A stretch of 17,973 bases of DNA from Phoenicibacter congonensis (GTDB lineage: Bacteria; Actinomycetota; Coriobacteriia; Coriobacteriales; Eggerthellaceae), in assembly GCA_030530045.1 (NCBI GenBank), contig JAUMVS010000019.1, positions 1 to 17,973 of the forward strand, written 5' to 3'. Under the pieces are notes generated by a model that made no database searches, was not told the origin of the DNA, and saw only the letters and a program-made list of their open reading frames with translations. Position numbers and translations under genes: made by a program. Below, in pieces: positions 7,398 to 16,112 of the stretch (its first letter is position 1; each line of letters starts with the position of its first letter).

Positions 7398-9821
7398 CTA
7401 TTTCTTAACAATCGTGTTAGCAATCTTTCTCGTTATTCTGTTTCTTGGCACGATTTTCATGATGCCCTTGCTTCCAATCTCGTGAATCTTTTCTTTTTGT
7501 TGCAAGGCAGAGATGCTGTCATAAAGGCTACCGACAACGCCAAATGCGCTTTCTGCGTAATCGCTCTCACGCATGTCGTGAATCAGTGGATATTCGTTGC
7601 CGATTGCTTCATAAATCTCTTTGTCGGTTTTGCCCAAGAACTTGTCGAAGTCTTTAGCACGCTCGAGACCCTCTTCTTTGTTCGCATCCCAAAGCAAGCT
7701 CAACGTGAAGTGAGAATTCAACAGGTTGTAAACGATGCGAGTCTTCATGTAGCCAACTTGGTTTGCGTTCATCTTGCGCTTGTGGTCGTGGAAATATTTA
7801 ACCATGCGCCTAATCACCCGGTCGTGGTGGTCATATCTCTTCACAAAAACGTCGCGGTTGATGCTTTGGTCGGCGTTGCCGACTGCATATTTATAGACAT
7901 ATTCCGGCGTGAACACAACCGTGTTAACGAATGGAATTGGGAAGAGGATGTACTCAACATCAACGTAGAACGTGTGTTCCTGCAGCTTGAACTTGGCTTT
8001 CTTGAGAATTTCAGTTTTGAACATCGATGACGCCATCGTGAAGTATTCTTGTGAGAAGTCGGTCTTCTTGAAGGAATATTCTTTATAGTTTTCAAGCGAG
8101 CCGATTTTGGTCCAAGCAACCGTGTGGCCGTCATTGACATAGACCTGGTGATAATTCGTTGACACCAAATCGGCTGGTCTGTCCATCTTTTCGAGGTTAG
8201 TAATCATCTCGGAAAGGTTTCTGCTGTCGACCCAGTCGTCGCCGTCAATCACGCGGAAATATGTTCCAGTTGCAACTTCTAGTGCAGCGTTAATTGTTGA
8301 CCCGTGTCCACCGTTTTCTTTGTCAACAATCTTGATGATGCTTGGGTAATGCTCTTGATAGGCTTTCGCGATGTTGATGGTGTTGTCGTGAGAGCCGTCG
8401 TTCACAACGATGACTTCGAGTTTGTTAGCCACATCGCTAGACACGAGCGAAAGCAAGCATCTGTCGAGATATTGTTCAACGTTGTATGAAGGAACACAAA
8501 TGCTCAGGAACTTACTTTTAGCGTCTTCGCCTTTAACCTCAGGCCATGCTGTTCTGCTAAACTCGCTGGTTGGATGAACTGCATTTTCGAGTTTTGCGTC
8601 GTAGGCTTTTGCAACTTCCGCCGAGGCAAATTTGTCGCGGTAGCTTCTGTTAATCTCTGGCTTTAATGAGCCGTCGGCAATCTTTCTCAAAATTTCAGAA
8701 AGCTCGTTTATCTCTTTTGATTCGCAGCAAGTTCCGCCTGCATCTTTAATCATTGAATAGGCAGGCGAGTAGTCGCCAGTGATAGCAAGAATTGGCTTGT
8801 CTGTGCCGAAGTAATCGGCAATTTTGCCAGCGAAGAAGACGGTGTCGCCAGGCTGCTCGAGGAAGCCGAATGCGGCATCGATGTGAATGAGCCAGTCGGT
8901 TTCCTGCATGATTTTGAGGCTTGTTAAATAGTCAACGCTGTCTTCAACGGCGATGTTGTCAAACAGGTAGTAGTTATAAATGAGCGTTCGCACCTCATCG
9001 GGCACGTTGCCAATAAAGCGTAGCTTCAAGTGCTTGATTGCTTCTTCGTCTTTGTCGCGCAAGACTTTCATAGCGCGAACTAGTGGCTCAAGCGAGCGTA
9101 GGCCATCGGAATGTCCAAGGAACGTGAGTTCTGTTACGCCATCTTGTTTCTCGACGGAGGCTGGCGTTGGATAAAATTCTTTGTCAAAAGAATGAGGAAC
9201 GCTAAAAGCATTCTTTCTTCTTCTGCCTGCTAGAACATAATTTTTGAGCGTGTCTAGTGGGAAGATTAACGCATCGGCATTGTGAATTGCGTAATCTTCA
9301 ACTTCTTTACTTTTGCACATTTGCTGAATTTCAGCGGAAGGGTGCTCGCTCCAACCGTCGCAACCAGCGTAAAGCGCAACCTGGAAATCAGCCTTGTCGC
9401 GTTCTGTAATGTTCTTGTTGTCGAGAATCAAAGCCTTGATGTCATAAGGCGATTTTGCAATTGGGTCGGCGATGGAAGCAATCCACTTTGCGTCAGGTGC
9501 AGCTTCTTTGATTTTTTTAGCAACTTCAATGCTCTCAGGTGGCATGCTGCGGGTCATGATTGCATCGTAGTTCTCGGTTTTGTTGCGCTCGAGGAAGAGC
9601 TTTACGCAGCCATCAATCCACTCGTCGATGTCGTTTGTTTTGATAGGGAAGACGTTGATGTTCTCAGCTGTCAGGTTCAGTTTGTGACCATAGGACCACA
9701 AATCGCTGTCAGCCGAGCACACGTCATAGGTGTGCTTTGAGTGGCTCAGCAGTTTGAAAGTTACGATTCCTTCTGATGATGTGGCTGGTGGGAAAAACCA
9801 ACTTGCTACAAAAATCTTCAA
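7398..9821 (-). CDS. Two-domain glycosyltransferase (GT4-like N-terminus fused to GT2 C-terminus)
   Basis: An 807-residue protein with two catalytic-type halves. Residues 1 to about 430 resemble a GT-B enzyme: MKIFVASWFFPPATSSEG opening, ELTFLGHSDG near the start of the nucleotide-sugar half, and IADYFGTDKPILAITGD late. Residues from about 436 form a GT2 domain: FLSICVPSYNVEQYLDRC, VVNDGSHDNT, and the metal-binding DGDD at 526-529. The last ~180 residues are helical and charged and match nothing I know. The start is TTG at 9821 with AAGGAG (9828-9833) six bases upstream; that ribosome site overlaps the wecB stop (10-base gap), so the two genes form an operon. A single protein could add two successive sugars, one possibly ManNAc-derived; this is inference. 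The N-terminal half is recognised less securely than the C-terminal one. Confidence 0.88.
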   Translation of the reverse strand: MKIFVASWFFPPATSSEGIVTFKLLSHSKHTYDVCSADSDLWSYGHKLNLTAENINVFPIKTNDIDEWIDGCVKLFLERNKTENYDAIMTRSMPPESIEVAKKIKEAAPDAKWIASIADPIAKSPYDIKALILDNKNITERDKADFQVALYAGCDGWSEHPSAEIQQMCKSKEVEDYAIHNADALIFPLDTLKNYVLAGRRRKNAFSVPHSFDKEFYPTPASVEKQDGVTELTFLGHSDGLRSLEPLVRAMKVLRDKDEEAIKHLKLRFIGNVPDEVRTLIYNYYLFDNIAVEDSVDYLTSLKIMQETDWLIHIDAAFGFLEQPGDTVFFAGKIADYFGTDKPILAITGDYSPAYSMIKDAGGTCCESKEINELSEILRKIADGSLKPEINRSYRDKFASAEVAKAYDAKLENAVHPTSEFSRTAWPEVKGEDAKSKFLSICVPSYNVEQYLDRCLLSLVSSDVANKLEVIVVNDGSHDNTINIAKAYQEHYPSIIKIVDKENGGHGSTINAALEVATGTYFRVIDGDDWVDSRNLSEMITNLEKMDRPADLVSTNYHQVYVNDGHTVAWTKIGSLENYKEYSFKKTDFSQEYFTMASSMFKTEILKKAKFKLQEHTFYVDVEYILFPIPFVNTVVFTPEYVYKYAVGNADQSINRDVFVKRYDHHDRVIRRMVKYFHDHKRKMNANQVGYMKTRIVYNLLNSHFTLSLLWDANKEEGLERAKDFDKFLGKTDKEIYEAIGNEYPLIHDMRESDYAESAFGVVGSLYDSISALQQKEKIHEIGSKGIMKIVPRNRITRKIANTIVKK

Positions 9822-9831
9822 GGCGCTCTCC

Positions 9832-10938
9832 TTATTTATCTAGCTTTTTGAGGAATTCAACAATTTGTTTTGATGCAGTGCCGTCGCCGTAGGGGTTCAC
9901 AGCTTTGCTCATTTGAGAATATTTTTTGTCACTTTCAAGAAGCTCTGAGACGATTTTTACGATGTTATCTTTATCGACGCCTGCAACGACTGCTGTGCCT
10001 GCTGCAACTGCCTCTGGGCGTTCGGTTTCCGTGCGCAGAACAATAACAGGCTTGCCGAGGTGAGGTGCCTCTTCTTGAAGACCGCCCGAGTCGGTCATGA
10101 CAAGCTTGCAGCGATCCATTGCGTTGTGCAGGTCCTGAACATCAACTGGGTCGGTGAGAGTTACGTTTTTATTGTCGCCAAGTTCCTCAAAAACAACCTC
10201 TCTAACCGCAGGGTTGAGGTGCACTGGGTAAACAAACTTCAGCTCTGGGAATTTCTCAGTGAGCTCGTTTACAGCTTGACAAATGTTTTTGAGTGGCTCG
10301 CCCAAATTCTCACGGCGATGCGCAGTCAAAATCACAGTCGGCTCGCTGAAATCATGATTTTTCAAATCTTCATTTTTGAAGACGTAATCGTTGCTAGTTG
10401 TGTATTGGAATGCATCGATAACAGTGTTTCCCGTGACCGCAATTCCTTCTTTGATTCCCTCAGCAACAAGCGCTGCTTTGTTATTTTCGGTCGGCGCAAA
10501 GTGGTAGGTCGCAATTGCAGAAATGATTTTCCTGTTCATTTCCTCGGGGAATGGGGAATAGATGTTGTGTGTTCGAAGACCCGCCTCAACGTGTCCAACG
10601 GGAATTTGCTTGTAAAAAGCAGCCATCGCCGCTGCCATGCTTGTGGTGGTGTCACCGTGCACAAGAACAACGTCGGGTTTTGCCTCCTCTAGAACAGGCT
10701 CGATTGTGGTCAACACGTCAGTTGTGATTGAAGTAATCGTTTGGCGAGGCTTCATGATTTGCAAGTCGTAATCAGGCTTCACATGAAAAATCTCAAGCAC
10801 TTGGTCGAGCATTGAACGATGTTGCCCAGTCACGCAAACAATTGAATTTAGCTCATCTGATTTTTCTATTTCAAGAACAAGGGGGCACATTTTGATGGCT
10901 TCAGGCCTTGTGCCGAACACTGTTAGAACGTTTAACAA
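9832..10938 (-). CDS. wecB: UDP-N-acetylglucosamine 2-epimerase (non-hydrolysing)
   Basis: Converts UDP-GlcNAc to UDP-ManNAc in the cytoplasm, the precursor for ManNAc-containing wall polymers and teichoic-acid linkage units. The 368 residues match the family. Motifs are in order: GTRPEAIK at 9-16, GQHRSMLDQ, VHGDTTTS with D96, HVEAGLRT with E118, PFPEEMNR with E132, LTAHRREN with H207, and the C-terminal TDSGGLQEEAPHLGKPV followed by RTETERPEA. D96, E118, E132 and H207 correspond to the catalytic residues known in the family. The start is TTG at 10938 with AGGAA a few bases upstream. It is the first gene of a minus-strand operon with the two-domain glycosyltransferase, and divergent from the subtilase gene. 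The orthologue could equally be named mnaA. Confidence 0.95.
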   Translation of the reverse strand: MLNVLTVFGTRPEAIKMCPLVLEIEKSDELNSIVCVTGQHRSMLDQVLEIFHVKPDYDLQIMKPRQTITSITTDVLTTIEPVLEEAKPDVVLVHGDTTTSMAAAMAAFYKQIPVGHVEAGLRTHNIYSPFPEEMNRKIISAIATYHFAPTENNKAALVAEGIKEGIAVTGNTVIDAFQYTTSNDYVFKNEDLKNHDFSEPTVILTAHRRENLGEPLKNICQAVNELTEKFPELKFVYPVHLNPAVREVVFEELGDNKNVTLTDPVDVQDLHNAMDRCKLVMTDSGGLQEEAPHLGKPVIVLRTETERPEAVAAGTAVVAGVDKDNIVKIVSELLESDKKYSQMSKAVNPYGDGTASKQIVEFLKKLDK

Positions 10939-11169
10939 TTTATTTCCTATTCCGTTTCGTTTTTAGCAGTCTAAATTTTATCATGCAACATTCCTGCCCT
11001 GCATTTTTAAAGGTTTTGCAAAGCTTTGAGCGTTCGCAATTAATCTCATGGTTTTAGAAATCAGAATTCATTTTTCTGTTTGGGCGGAAAAAAGAAATTC
11101 CTGCGCTACGCTCTAGTTTCAGTCGCATCGACATCTGGGAATTTAAAAATGAACGTGCAGTTCAATCTA

Positions 11170-11175
11170 TATAAT
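11170..11175 (+). promoter_or_regulatory. -10 element placing transcription at the ATG (leaderless mRNA)
   Basis: A perfect TATAAT ends exactly six bases (GTTCGC) before the ATG at 11182, so the expected first transcribed base is the A of the start codon. No Shine-Dalgarno sequence exists between them. No good -35 hexamer is visible 16-18 bases upstream. Confidence 0.55.
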
Positions 11176-11181
11176 GTTCGC

Positions 11182-14100
11182 ATGGTTAAATCAAGTAAAA
11201 AATCGCTCATTAGCTTCACATTATGCGTTTCATTAATCTTTGGTCTTTTGCCTGTTTTTCCTCACGAGGCAAGTGCGCGAGAGGCCGAAATCGCTACGGT
11301 TCAAGCAGAAATTAGCGATGCTGAACACGCCGAGGGTAGCGTTATCGTCAAGTTTAAGTCTGACGTCGACAGTCAAGCGGCTAAAACTACTCTTGAGCAG
11401 ACTAGCTCAGTAAAGAGTGCAACGGAATCGGAACCTGACAAAATCACCAGCGACACTGCGGTTGTTGAAGTGAAAGACGATGCAAGTGTAGCTGAGGCAA
11501 TTGTTGATTTGCGCACTAACTCAAATGTTGAATACGCTGAGCCCGACTACGTTGTTTCTTTGGATGGCGATGTGACTGAGGATGCTCAGGTGAGCGAGTC
11601 ACTAGCGGGGGAGACCGATGAAGACGATACTGTTTCTCTGGCTTCTACTAGTGTTGACGATCCTGACGTTGGCCAGCAATGGTACATCAACGACGAGAAT
11701 TCGCGAGTTACATCGGCTTGGGATTTGCAGAAATGCGACAACAACGTCACAGTTGCTGTGCTTGACTCTGGCTACGTTGCGCAGACCGACCTCAGCACTA
11801 ATGTGGTCGGAAGCATTAACTTCACAAGCAGCGACGAAACCGATTCAACAGACACGCTTGGTCACGGCACCGCGGTTGCTGGTGTTCTTTCTGCACAAAC
11901 TAATAACGGGTTCGGAATTGCTGGCGTTAGTTATAACGCAAATTTGCTTATCGTCCGAGTTTTTACTGAAAAAGAAAATAGAGTCAGTGTAATAGTTCAA
12001 GGCCTTCAGTGGATTGTAGAGAACAAAGAGAAATACAACGTTTCTATTGTGAATATGAGCCTTGCGACGACTAGTAAATCTCAATTGCTGGCCGATACTG
12101 TTGAGGATGCATATGCTGCTGGGATTTTGTGTGTTTGTGCTTCAGGAAACAAGAAAACTGATGATACTTATGATGTTGAGTACCCAGCTGCTCTAGATGA
12201 CACATTAGCCGTGGGAAACATCACCGAAAGTCATAAACGTAATTCTTCATCTAAATATGGTGATGCACTCGATGTCGTGGCACCAGGTACTAATATCCAT
12301 TCTTTAAGCATGAATGGTGACAAATATCGTTCGACTTCAAATGGTACTTCTTGTGCCACACCTTTCACAAGCGCTGCTGCAGCTCTTTGCAAAGCTGCTA
12401 ATCCAAATGCAACAGTCGACCAGTTAAAGAATTACTTGACTTCAACCGCCGTTGACTTAGGTGACGCAGGCAAAGATGCCGAATATGGCAACGGGCAGGT
12501 CGATGTTTATGCCGCAGTTAAAGCCGCAAGAGCTGATGTTAAAGAGGAGTATTCAATCTTTAGTCCCGCTGACGATTCCGCTTTAGAGAAGTTAAAGGCG
12601 AGATATTTCAACGCATTACTCAACAAAGAAACTTCCGTTGATGTTTCTGATTTGGGAGTAGCCGCTGAAGACATTCAGTACACGTATTCTAGCGGTACAA
12701 CAATGACCGGAGTTAATGCGCTCACTGCACTAACGCGCTCACACCCACTCTTCTCAACCCTTTGTGTTGGCTGGAATTCGCTCTCTTTTTACGAGAGTGG
12801 AGGCACAATTTCAAAAATTAAGATTAACAACTACTCTGTTAATTGGACCACTTCGCTAATTGATTCTTTCATGACGAAATATAACGAGTTCCTTGAGGGC
12901 GCACCAGTTGATGGAACTGACGTTCAGAAGGCAGGTTATGTTCATGATTGGATTTGCTCGCACACAACCTACAGTATGACGACTTCCTATCTTCCCGACT
13001 TCGCAATCGGCTGTATTGCAAATGGGAAAGCGCTTTGCGCTGGCTATTCCTATGCCTACCAATTCCTCTGCCAACAGCTTGGTCTTGAGTGTAAATACGT
13101 CTCGGGGACGACCACTAAGGAGCAGCACGCGTGGAACAAGGTCAACGTTCAAGGGCAATGGTTCTTGGTTGACTGCACTTGGGACGGAGCATTCACTTCC
13201 TATGGCTCGCAAAATTTCAACCACAATTACTTCCTTGTTAATGACACTGAGTTTGCTAAAGCAGGCGATGGCGGCCATGCTGGCGACACCGACGTAGTTG
13301 GCAATGAGCCTGTAAATGAAAATTTTTATTTTGCGAACAAGTTTTGGGAAGGCGTTACAGGCACCATCGACAATGACACCTGGTCAACCGACGCGAAGCT
13401 GACAGGCACTGTTTATTTGACCTACATCGCTAACGGCGGAGCCTTCAGCGATGGGACTGAGGAGGTCAAGGCGGCTGCAGAATACAATGCTGTTCCAACC
13501 GAGACAACTGCTGTGCCAACTCTCGAAGATTATGAGTTTAAAGGCTGGTTCACTGACGAGCAGTGCACACAGGCTTTCGACTGGAGCCAAGTCCTTCTTG
13601 AAGATCAAACTCTTTATGCAGGTTGGTCTAAGAAGAGAAAGGTAGCGCCAGTTCGTCTTTGGGGTGCTGACTGCTACGGCACAAACCTTGCAACCTTGAA
13701 AAAAGACATCGAGGAAAATGGTCGCCCTAACGGTGTGATAGTTTGCTGCACTGGTCACTACATCGATTCGTTGAGTGCAGCTGCGCTTTCTGGCTTGCTC
13801 GATTATCCAATTATGCTTGTTAATGGCACAAGCGACGAAATGAATTCGACTGCGCAGCAATCAATTGATTTGTTGAGTAACAACGGAACCGAAAAGCTTG
13901 AAGTCATCATTCTTGGTGGAAAGTTTGCAATTTCTGAAGGCATAGCAACCCAGCTTGCCGATTACGATAGCGACTCGAACCCAGAGCGCATTTTTGGCGA
14001 TGATGGCTACGACACGAACCAGGCAGTTTATGAGTGGGGCAAGACCCGAGGAGACGACTGGAACACGGAAGAAGTTCTTGTAGCAACGGGCAACAGCTAT

Positions 14101-14595
14101 CACGATGCTTTAGGTGCAGGCAGCTATGCCGCCGCGAACAAGTCTTTCATTCTGCTCGCAAACCCTAATTCTTCTAACGACGCATTAATTGATTCAGCTT
14201 CGAATCACAAAAAAGCAGTAATTCTTGGTGGCACAGCTGCAATTTCGACTGAGCTCGAAAACTCGCTTGCGTCGGCTGGTCTTGCAACTAGTCGTTTTGC
14301 GGGTAGTGACGCCTATGCGACGAACATTAAATTTGTGACAGAATTTGCACTCAAGAATGGAATGTTGCTTGACGGTGCTGGAATTAGCACTGGTCGCGAC
14401 TATTACGACGCACTTGGCTCATCGCATCTTCTCGCGAAGTCAAAAGGCGTCATGTTCTTGGTTGCGCTTGAAGAATCCTATAACCAGCCTGTCTACGACA
14501 TAATTTCTGCTGCTGGTGGCTTCTCTAACGCCAAACTTTTCGGTGGCACAGCTGTCGTTTCTGCCGAAACCGAATCAAAGCTGAATAACCTTTAG
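11182..14595 (+). CDS. Secreted subtilase / transglutaminase-like / InlB-repeat / CWB2 surface protein
   Basis: A 1137-residue modular exoprotein. Residues 1-32: signal peptide (cleavage after ASA). About 51-127: inhibitor-I9-like propeptide (EGSVIVKFK ... NVEYAEPDYVV). About 163-450: S8 serine peptidase with the full triad D195 (AVLDSG), H228 (LGHGTAVAG) and S390 (NGTSCATP), plus oxyanion N323. About 560-670: transglutaminase-like domain (PF01841) with triad C619 (ALCAGY), H649 (QHAWNKV) and D664 (VDCTWD). About 745-816: one InlB B-repeat ending LYAGW. About 819-1137: three CWB2 repeats to the C-terminus. The ATG at 11182 is chosen because the signal peptide starts there; a TTG at 11080 would add 34 residues of unlikely, non-secretory sequence. 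Role is inferred: wall-attached proteolysis or maturation, possibly with protein cross-linking or amide hydrolysis. Domain calls are firm; the substrate is unknown. Confidence 0.93.
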   Translation: MVKSSKKSLISFTLCVSLIFGLLPVFPHEASAREAEIATVQAEISDAEHAEGSVIVKFKSDVDSQAAKTTLEQTSSVKSATESEPDKITSDTAVVEVKDDASVAEAIVDLRTNSNVEYAEPDYVVSLDGDVTEDAQVSESLAGETDEDDTVSLASTSVDDPDVGQQWYINDENSRVTSAWDLQKCDNNVTVAVLDSGYVAQTDLSTNVVGSINFTSSDETDSTDTLGHGTAVAGVLSAQTNNGFGIAGVSYNANLLIVRVFTEKENRVSVIVQGLQWIVENKEKYNVSIVNMSLATTSKSQLLADTVEDAYAAGILCVCASGNKKTDDTYDVEYPAALDDTLAVGNITESHKRNSSSKYGDALDVVAPGTNIHSLSMNGDKYRSTSNGTSCATPFTSAAAALCKAANPNATVDQLKNYLTSTAVDLGDAGKDAEYGNGQVDVYAAVKAARADVKEEYSIFSPADDSALEKLKARYFNALLNKETSVDVSDLGVAAEDIQYTYSSGTTMTGVNALTALTRSHPLFSTLCVGWNSLSFYESGGTISKIKINNYSVNWTTSLIDSFMTKYNEFLEGAPVDGTDVQKAGYVHDWICSHTTYSMTTSYLPDFAIGCIANGKALCAGYSYAYQFLCQQLGLECKYVSGTTTKEQHAWNKVNVQGQWFLVDCTWDGAFTSYGSQNFNHNYFLVNDTEFAKAGDGGHAGDTDVVGNEPVNENFYFANKFWEGVTGTIDNDTWSTDAKLTGTVYLTYIANGGAFSDGTEEVKAAAEYNAVPTETTAVPTLEDYEFKGWFTDEQCTQAFDWSQVLLEDQTLYAGWSKKRKVAPVRLWGADCYGTNLATLKKDIEENGRPNGVIVCCTGHYIDSLSAAALSGLLDYPIMLVNGTSDEMNSTAQQSIDLLSNNGTEKLEVIILGGKFAISEGIATQLADYDSDSNPERIFGDDGYDTNQAVYEWGKTRGDDWNTEEVLVATGNSYHDALGAGSYAAANKSFILLANPNSSNDALIDSASNHKKAVILGGTAAISTELENSLASAGLATSRFAGSDAYATNIKFVTEFALKNGMLLDGAGISTGRDYYDALGSSHLLAKSKGVMFLVALEESYNQPVYDIISAAGGFSNAKLFGGTAVVSAETESKLNNL

Positions 14596-14608
14596 AGACT
14601 TCACACCT

Positions 14609-14637
14609 TTGCCTCATAGCGGTCAAGGCAATTCTTT
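14609..14637. terminator. Weak hairpin between convergent genes
   Basis: TTGCCT (14609-14614) pairs with AGGCAA (14626-14631) across an 11-base loop and is followed by TTCTTT; an outer ACACC/GGTGT pair (14603-14607 with 14638-14642) could extend it with bulges. It is the only candidate terminator in the 46-base gap between the subtilase gene and the opposing membrane-protein gene. Confidence 0.35.
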
Positions 14638-14641
14638 GGTG

Positions 14642-16048
14642 TCAAAGAAGCGAAGAACCTAAGCTTTCTGTTTTAATGTTTGTTCTTGAAGAATGTGAGA
14701 AAGAACATCGGCCGGTGATGACTAGCGGGTAGACATACCTGAACAGGCAAACAGGCGACAGGAAATAGGTCACAATTAGGCCCGCACACAGCGCGAACAT
14801 CATCGACAGGTCGTTGCGTTTCGTGTATTTGCTGCAAATCCAGCAAGCAAGGAATAAAAGGAAGTAGGTCCCGCTTTTGAGCACAAACGAAAGCGGGTTT
14901 CTCGACCAGTCGCCGCTGTAGTTCCACTGACTAATGACTTCATCGACTTGCGGGAACAGGCTGCTGCGCGGAATGTCAACATATTTTGGATTCCATTGCG
15001 TGCCTGATGTCGTGTTGTATTCAATGTAGGGGTGATACATTCTGGAATCAGGGTAGTTTTTGGCTGGATACCAAAAACCGAGCGAATTCATGAGGAATGC
15101 TTCAACGTAGGCCTTCGGGCATTTGAGTCCAACGCCAATCCAGAGTTTTGCATAGCTAACAGGGTCGTTCTTTACGTAGTTTTGATTAAGGCGCTCTTTT
15201 GCGACATCGGAAATCTCGCTTTGGTCCCAATACCACGAAGTGTCGTCAGCTTTGTAGCCGTAGGCTTCCGTGCCGTATGCTTGAATGTAGACAAGCATTT
15301 CTTCGTCGGTTATCTCGTCGCGGTTCGTTTCAATTGCACGAGCGAGTTGTTGCGACGGAATTGATGACATCTCGCGGATAGTGAATTTTGACCCTTGAAC
15401 TCCAAGTGCCGAGTAAACAGGGCCGTTAATGATATAGAAAACAACGCACGGCAGGATTAAAACCAGCAGCATTTTCCAGCCGCGTTTCTTGATTATGAGC
15501 GGCAAACTGAGCACGATTGCAACAATCAGCGCGTAAAGGCCGTTGTTCCTCATCAGCATGTATAAAACTGAAAAAACTATGAAAGGAATCGTCTCTGCCC
15601 ACTTCAGTCTTTCGCATGCTGAAACTTTTTTATTGAGCTTGTAGATCTCAATGATTGAAGCCAGAAAAAACGCACCAAAGAGGACGTCTTGAGCCGACGA
15701 CACCCTCAAGATGAGACCGAAAGGGAAGAGCGCAAAAAATGCGAGTGTGCAAATCCACATTGCTTTGCTTCTTGTCTCGCACCCAAGGAAAATTGTGCAG
15801 CGATAAAGAATGGCAACACTAATCGTTGCCTGAATAAGCATTGCTACGGCGAAAGTCGCAGTGACGGAGCCGAGGTTCTGGCCGATTGTGACTGCAATAC
15901 CGAGGAACACTGAATAGATGACTGAGTATTGCGTTCTCAGGGGTGCGACGTCATTTATGTATTGGAGAACGTGGCTTCCTGCGTCGTAGCCATACATTCC
16001 TGGGAACATGACAATAAAGATAATGAGTTGAGGAATTGCCAAGCACAA
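14642..16048 (-). CDS. Polytopic membrane protein, main part (DUF6020-like)
   Basis: This frame encodes 468 residues from a TTG at 16048, but the frame is open back to 16132 and that TTG lies inside a transmembrane segment (ALCLAIPQLIIFIVMFPGMYGYD) with no ribosome site, so it is probably not a true start. About ten hydrophobic segments are seen, with a large hydrophilic loop near residues 215-370 and the motifs FPGMYGYDAGSH and LMRNNGLYAL. The layout recalls DUF6020-type integral membrane proteins and other membrane proteins of polysaccharide loci; this is from memory and not certain. It seems to be the remainder of a longer gene beginning at 16361 that is broken at the G9 tract (16124-16132). 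The tail after YVYPLV is oddly hydrophilic and could reflect a second frameshift. Confidence 0.72.
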   Translation of the reverse strand: MCLAIPQLIIFIVMFPGMYGYDAGSHVLQYINDVAPLRTQYSVIYSVFLGIAVTIGQNLGSVTATFAVAMLIQATISVAILYRCTIFLGCETRSKAMWICTLAFFALFPFGLILRVSSAQDVLFGAFFLASIIEIYKLNKKVSACERLKWAETIPFIVFSVLYMLMRNNGLYALIVAIVLSLPLIIKKRGWKMLLVLILPCVVFYIINGPVYSALGVQGSKFTIREMSSIPSQQLARAIETNRDEITDEEMLVYIQAYGTEAYGYKADDTSWYWDQSEISDVAKERLNQNYVKNDPVSYAKLWIGVGLKCPKAYVEAFLMNSLGFWYPAKNYPDSRMYHPYIEYNTTSGTQWNPKYVDIPRSSLFPQVDEVISQWNYSGDWSRNPLSFVLKSGTYFLLFLACWICSKYTKRNDLSMMFALCAGLIVTYFLSPVCLFRYVYPLVITGRCSFSHSSRTNIKTESLGSSLL

Positions 16049-16112
16049 AGCGGTGATGATCTTCTCGCGTCTTTCAATTGAGAAAGGGGAGGCTGTGTTT
16101 TTAGAAGTCTGA

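Noticed and set aside
10060..10692. 210-residue plus-strand reading frame opposite wecB
   Set aside because: Shadow of the strongly conserved wecB frame; no motif and no ribosome site of its own.
11080..11181. 34-residue N-terminal extension of the subtilase protein
   Set aside because: It has no ribosome site and would place the signal peptide internally; the -10 element at 11170 sits inside this stretch.
13384..13860. 158-residue minus-strand reading frame opposite the subtilase/CWB2 gene
   Set aside because: Antisense shadow; the plus-strand frame has recognisable InlB and CWB2 domains across it.
14673..14927. 84-residue reading frame overlapping the membrane-protein C-terminus
   Set aside because: As a separate gene it is unsupported; only its last ~12 residues were considered, as evidence for a possible frameshift.
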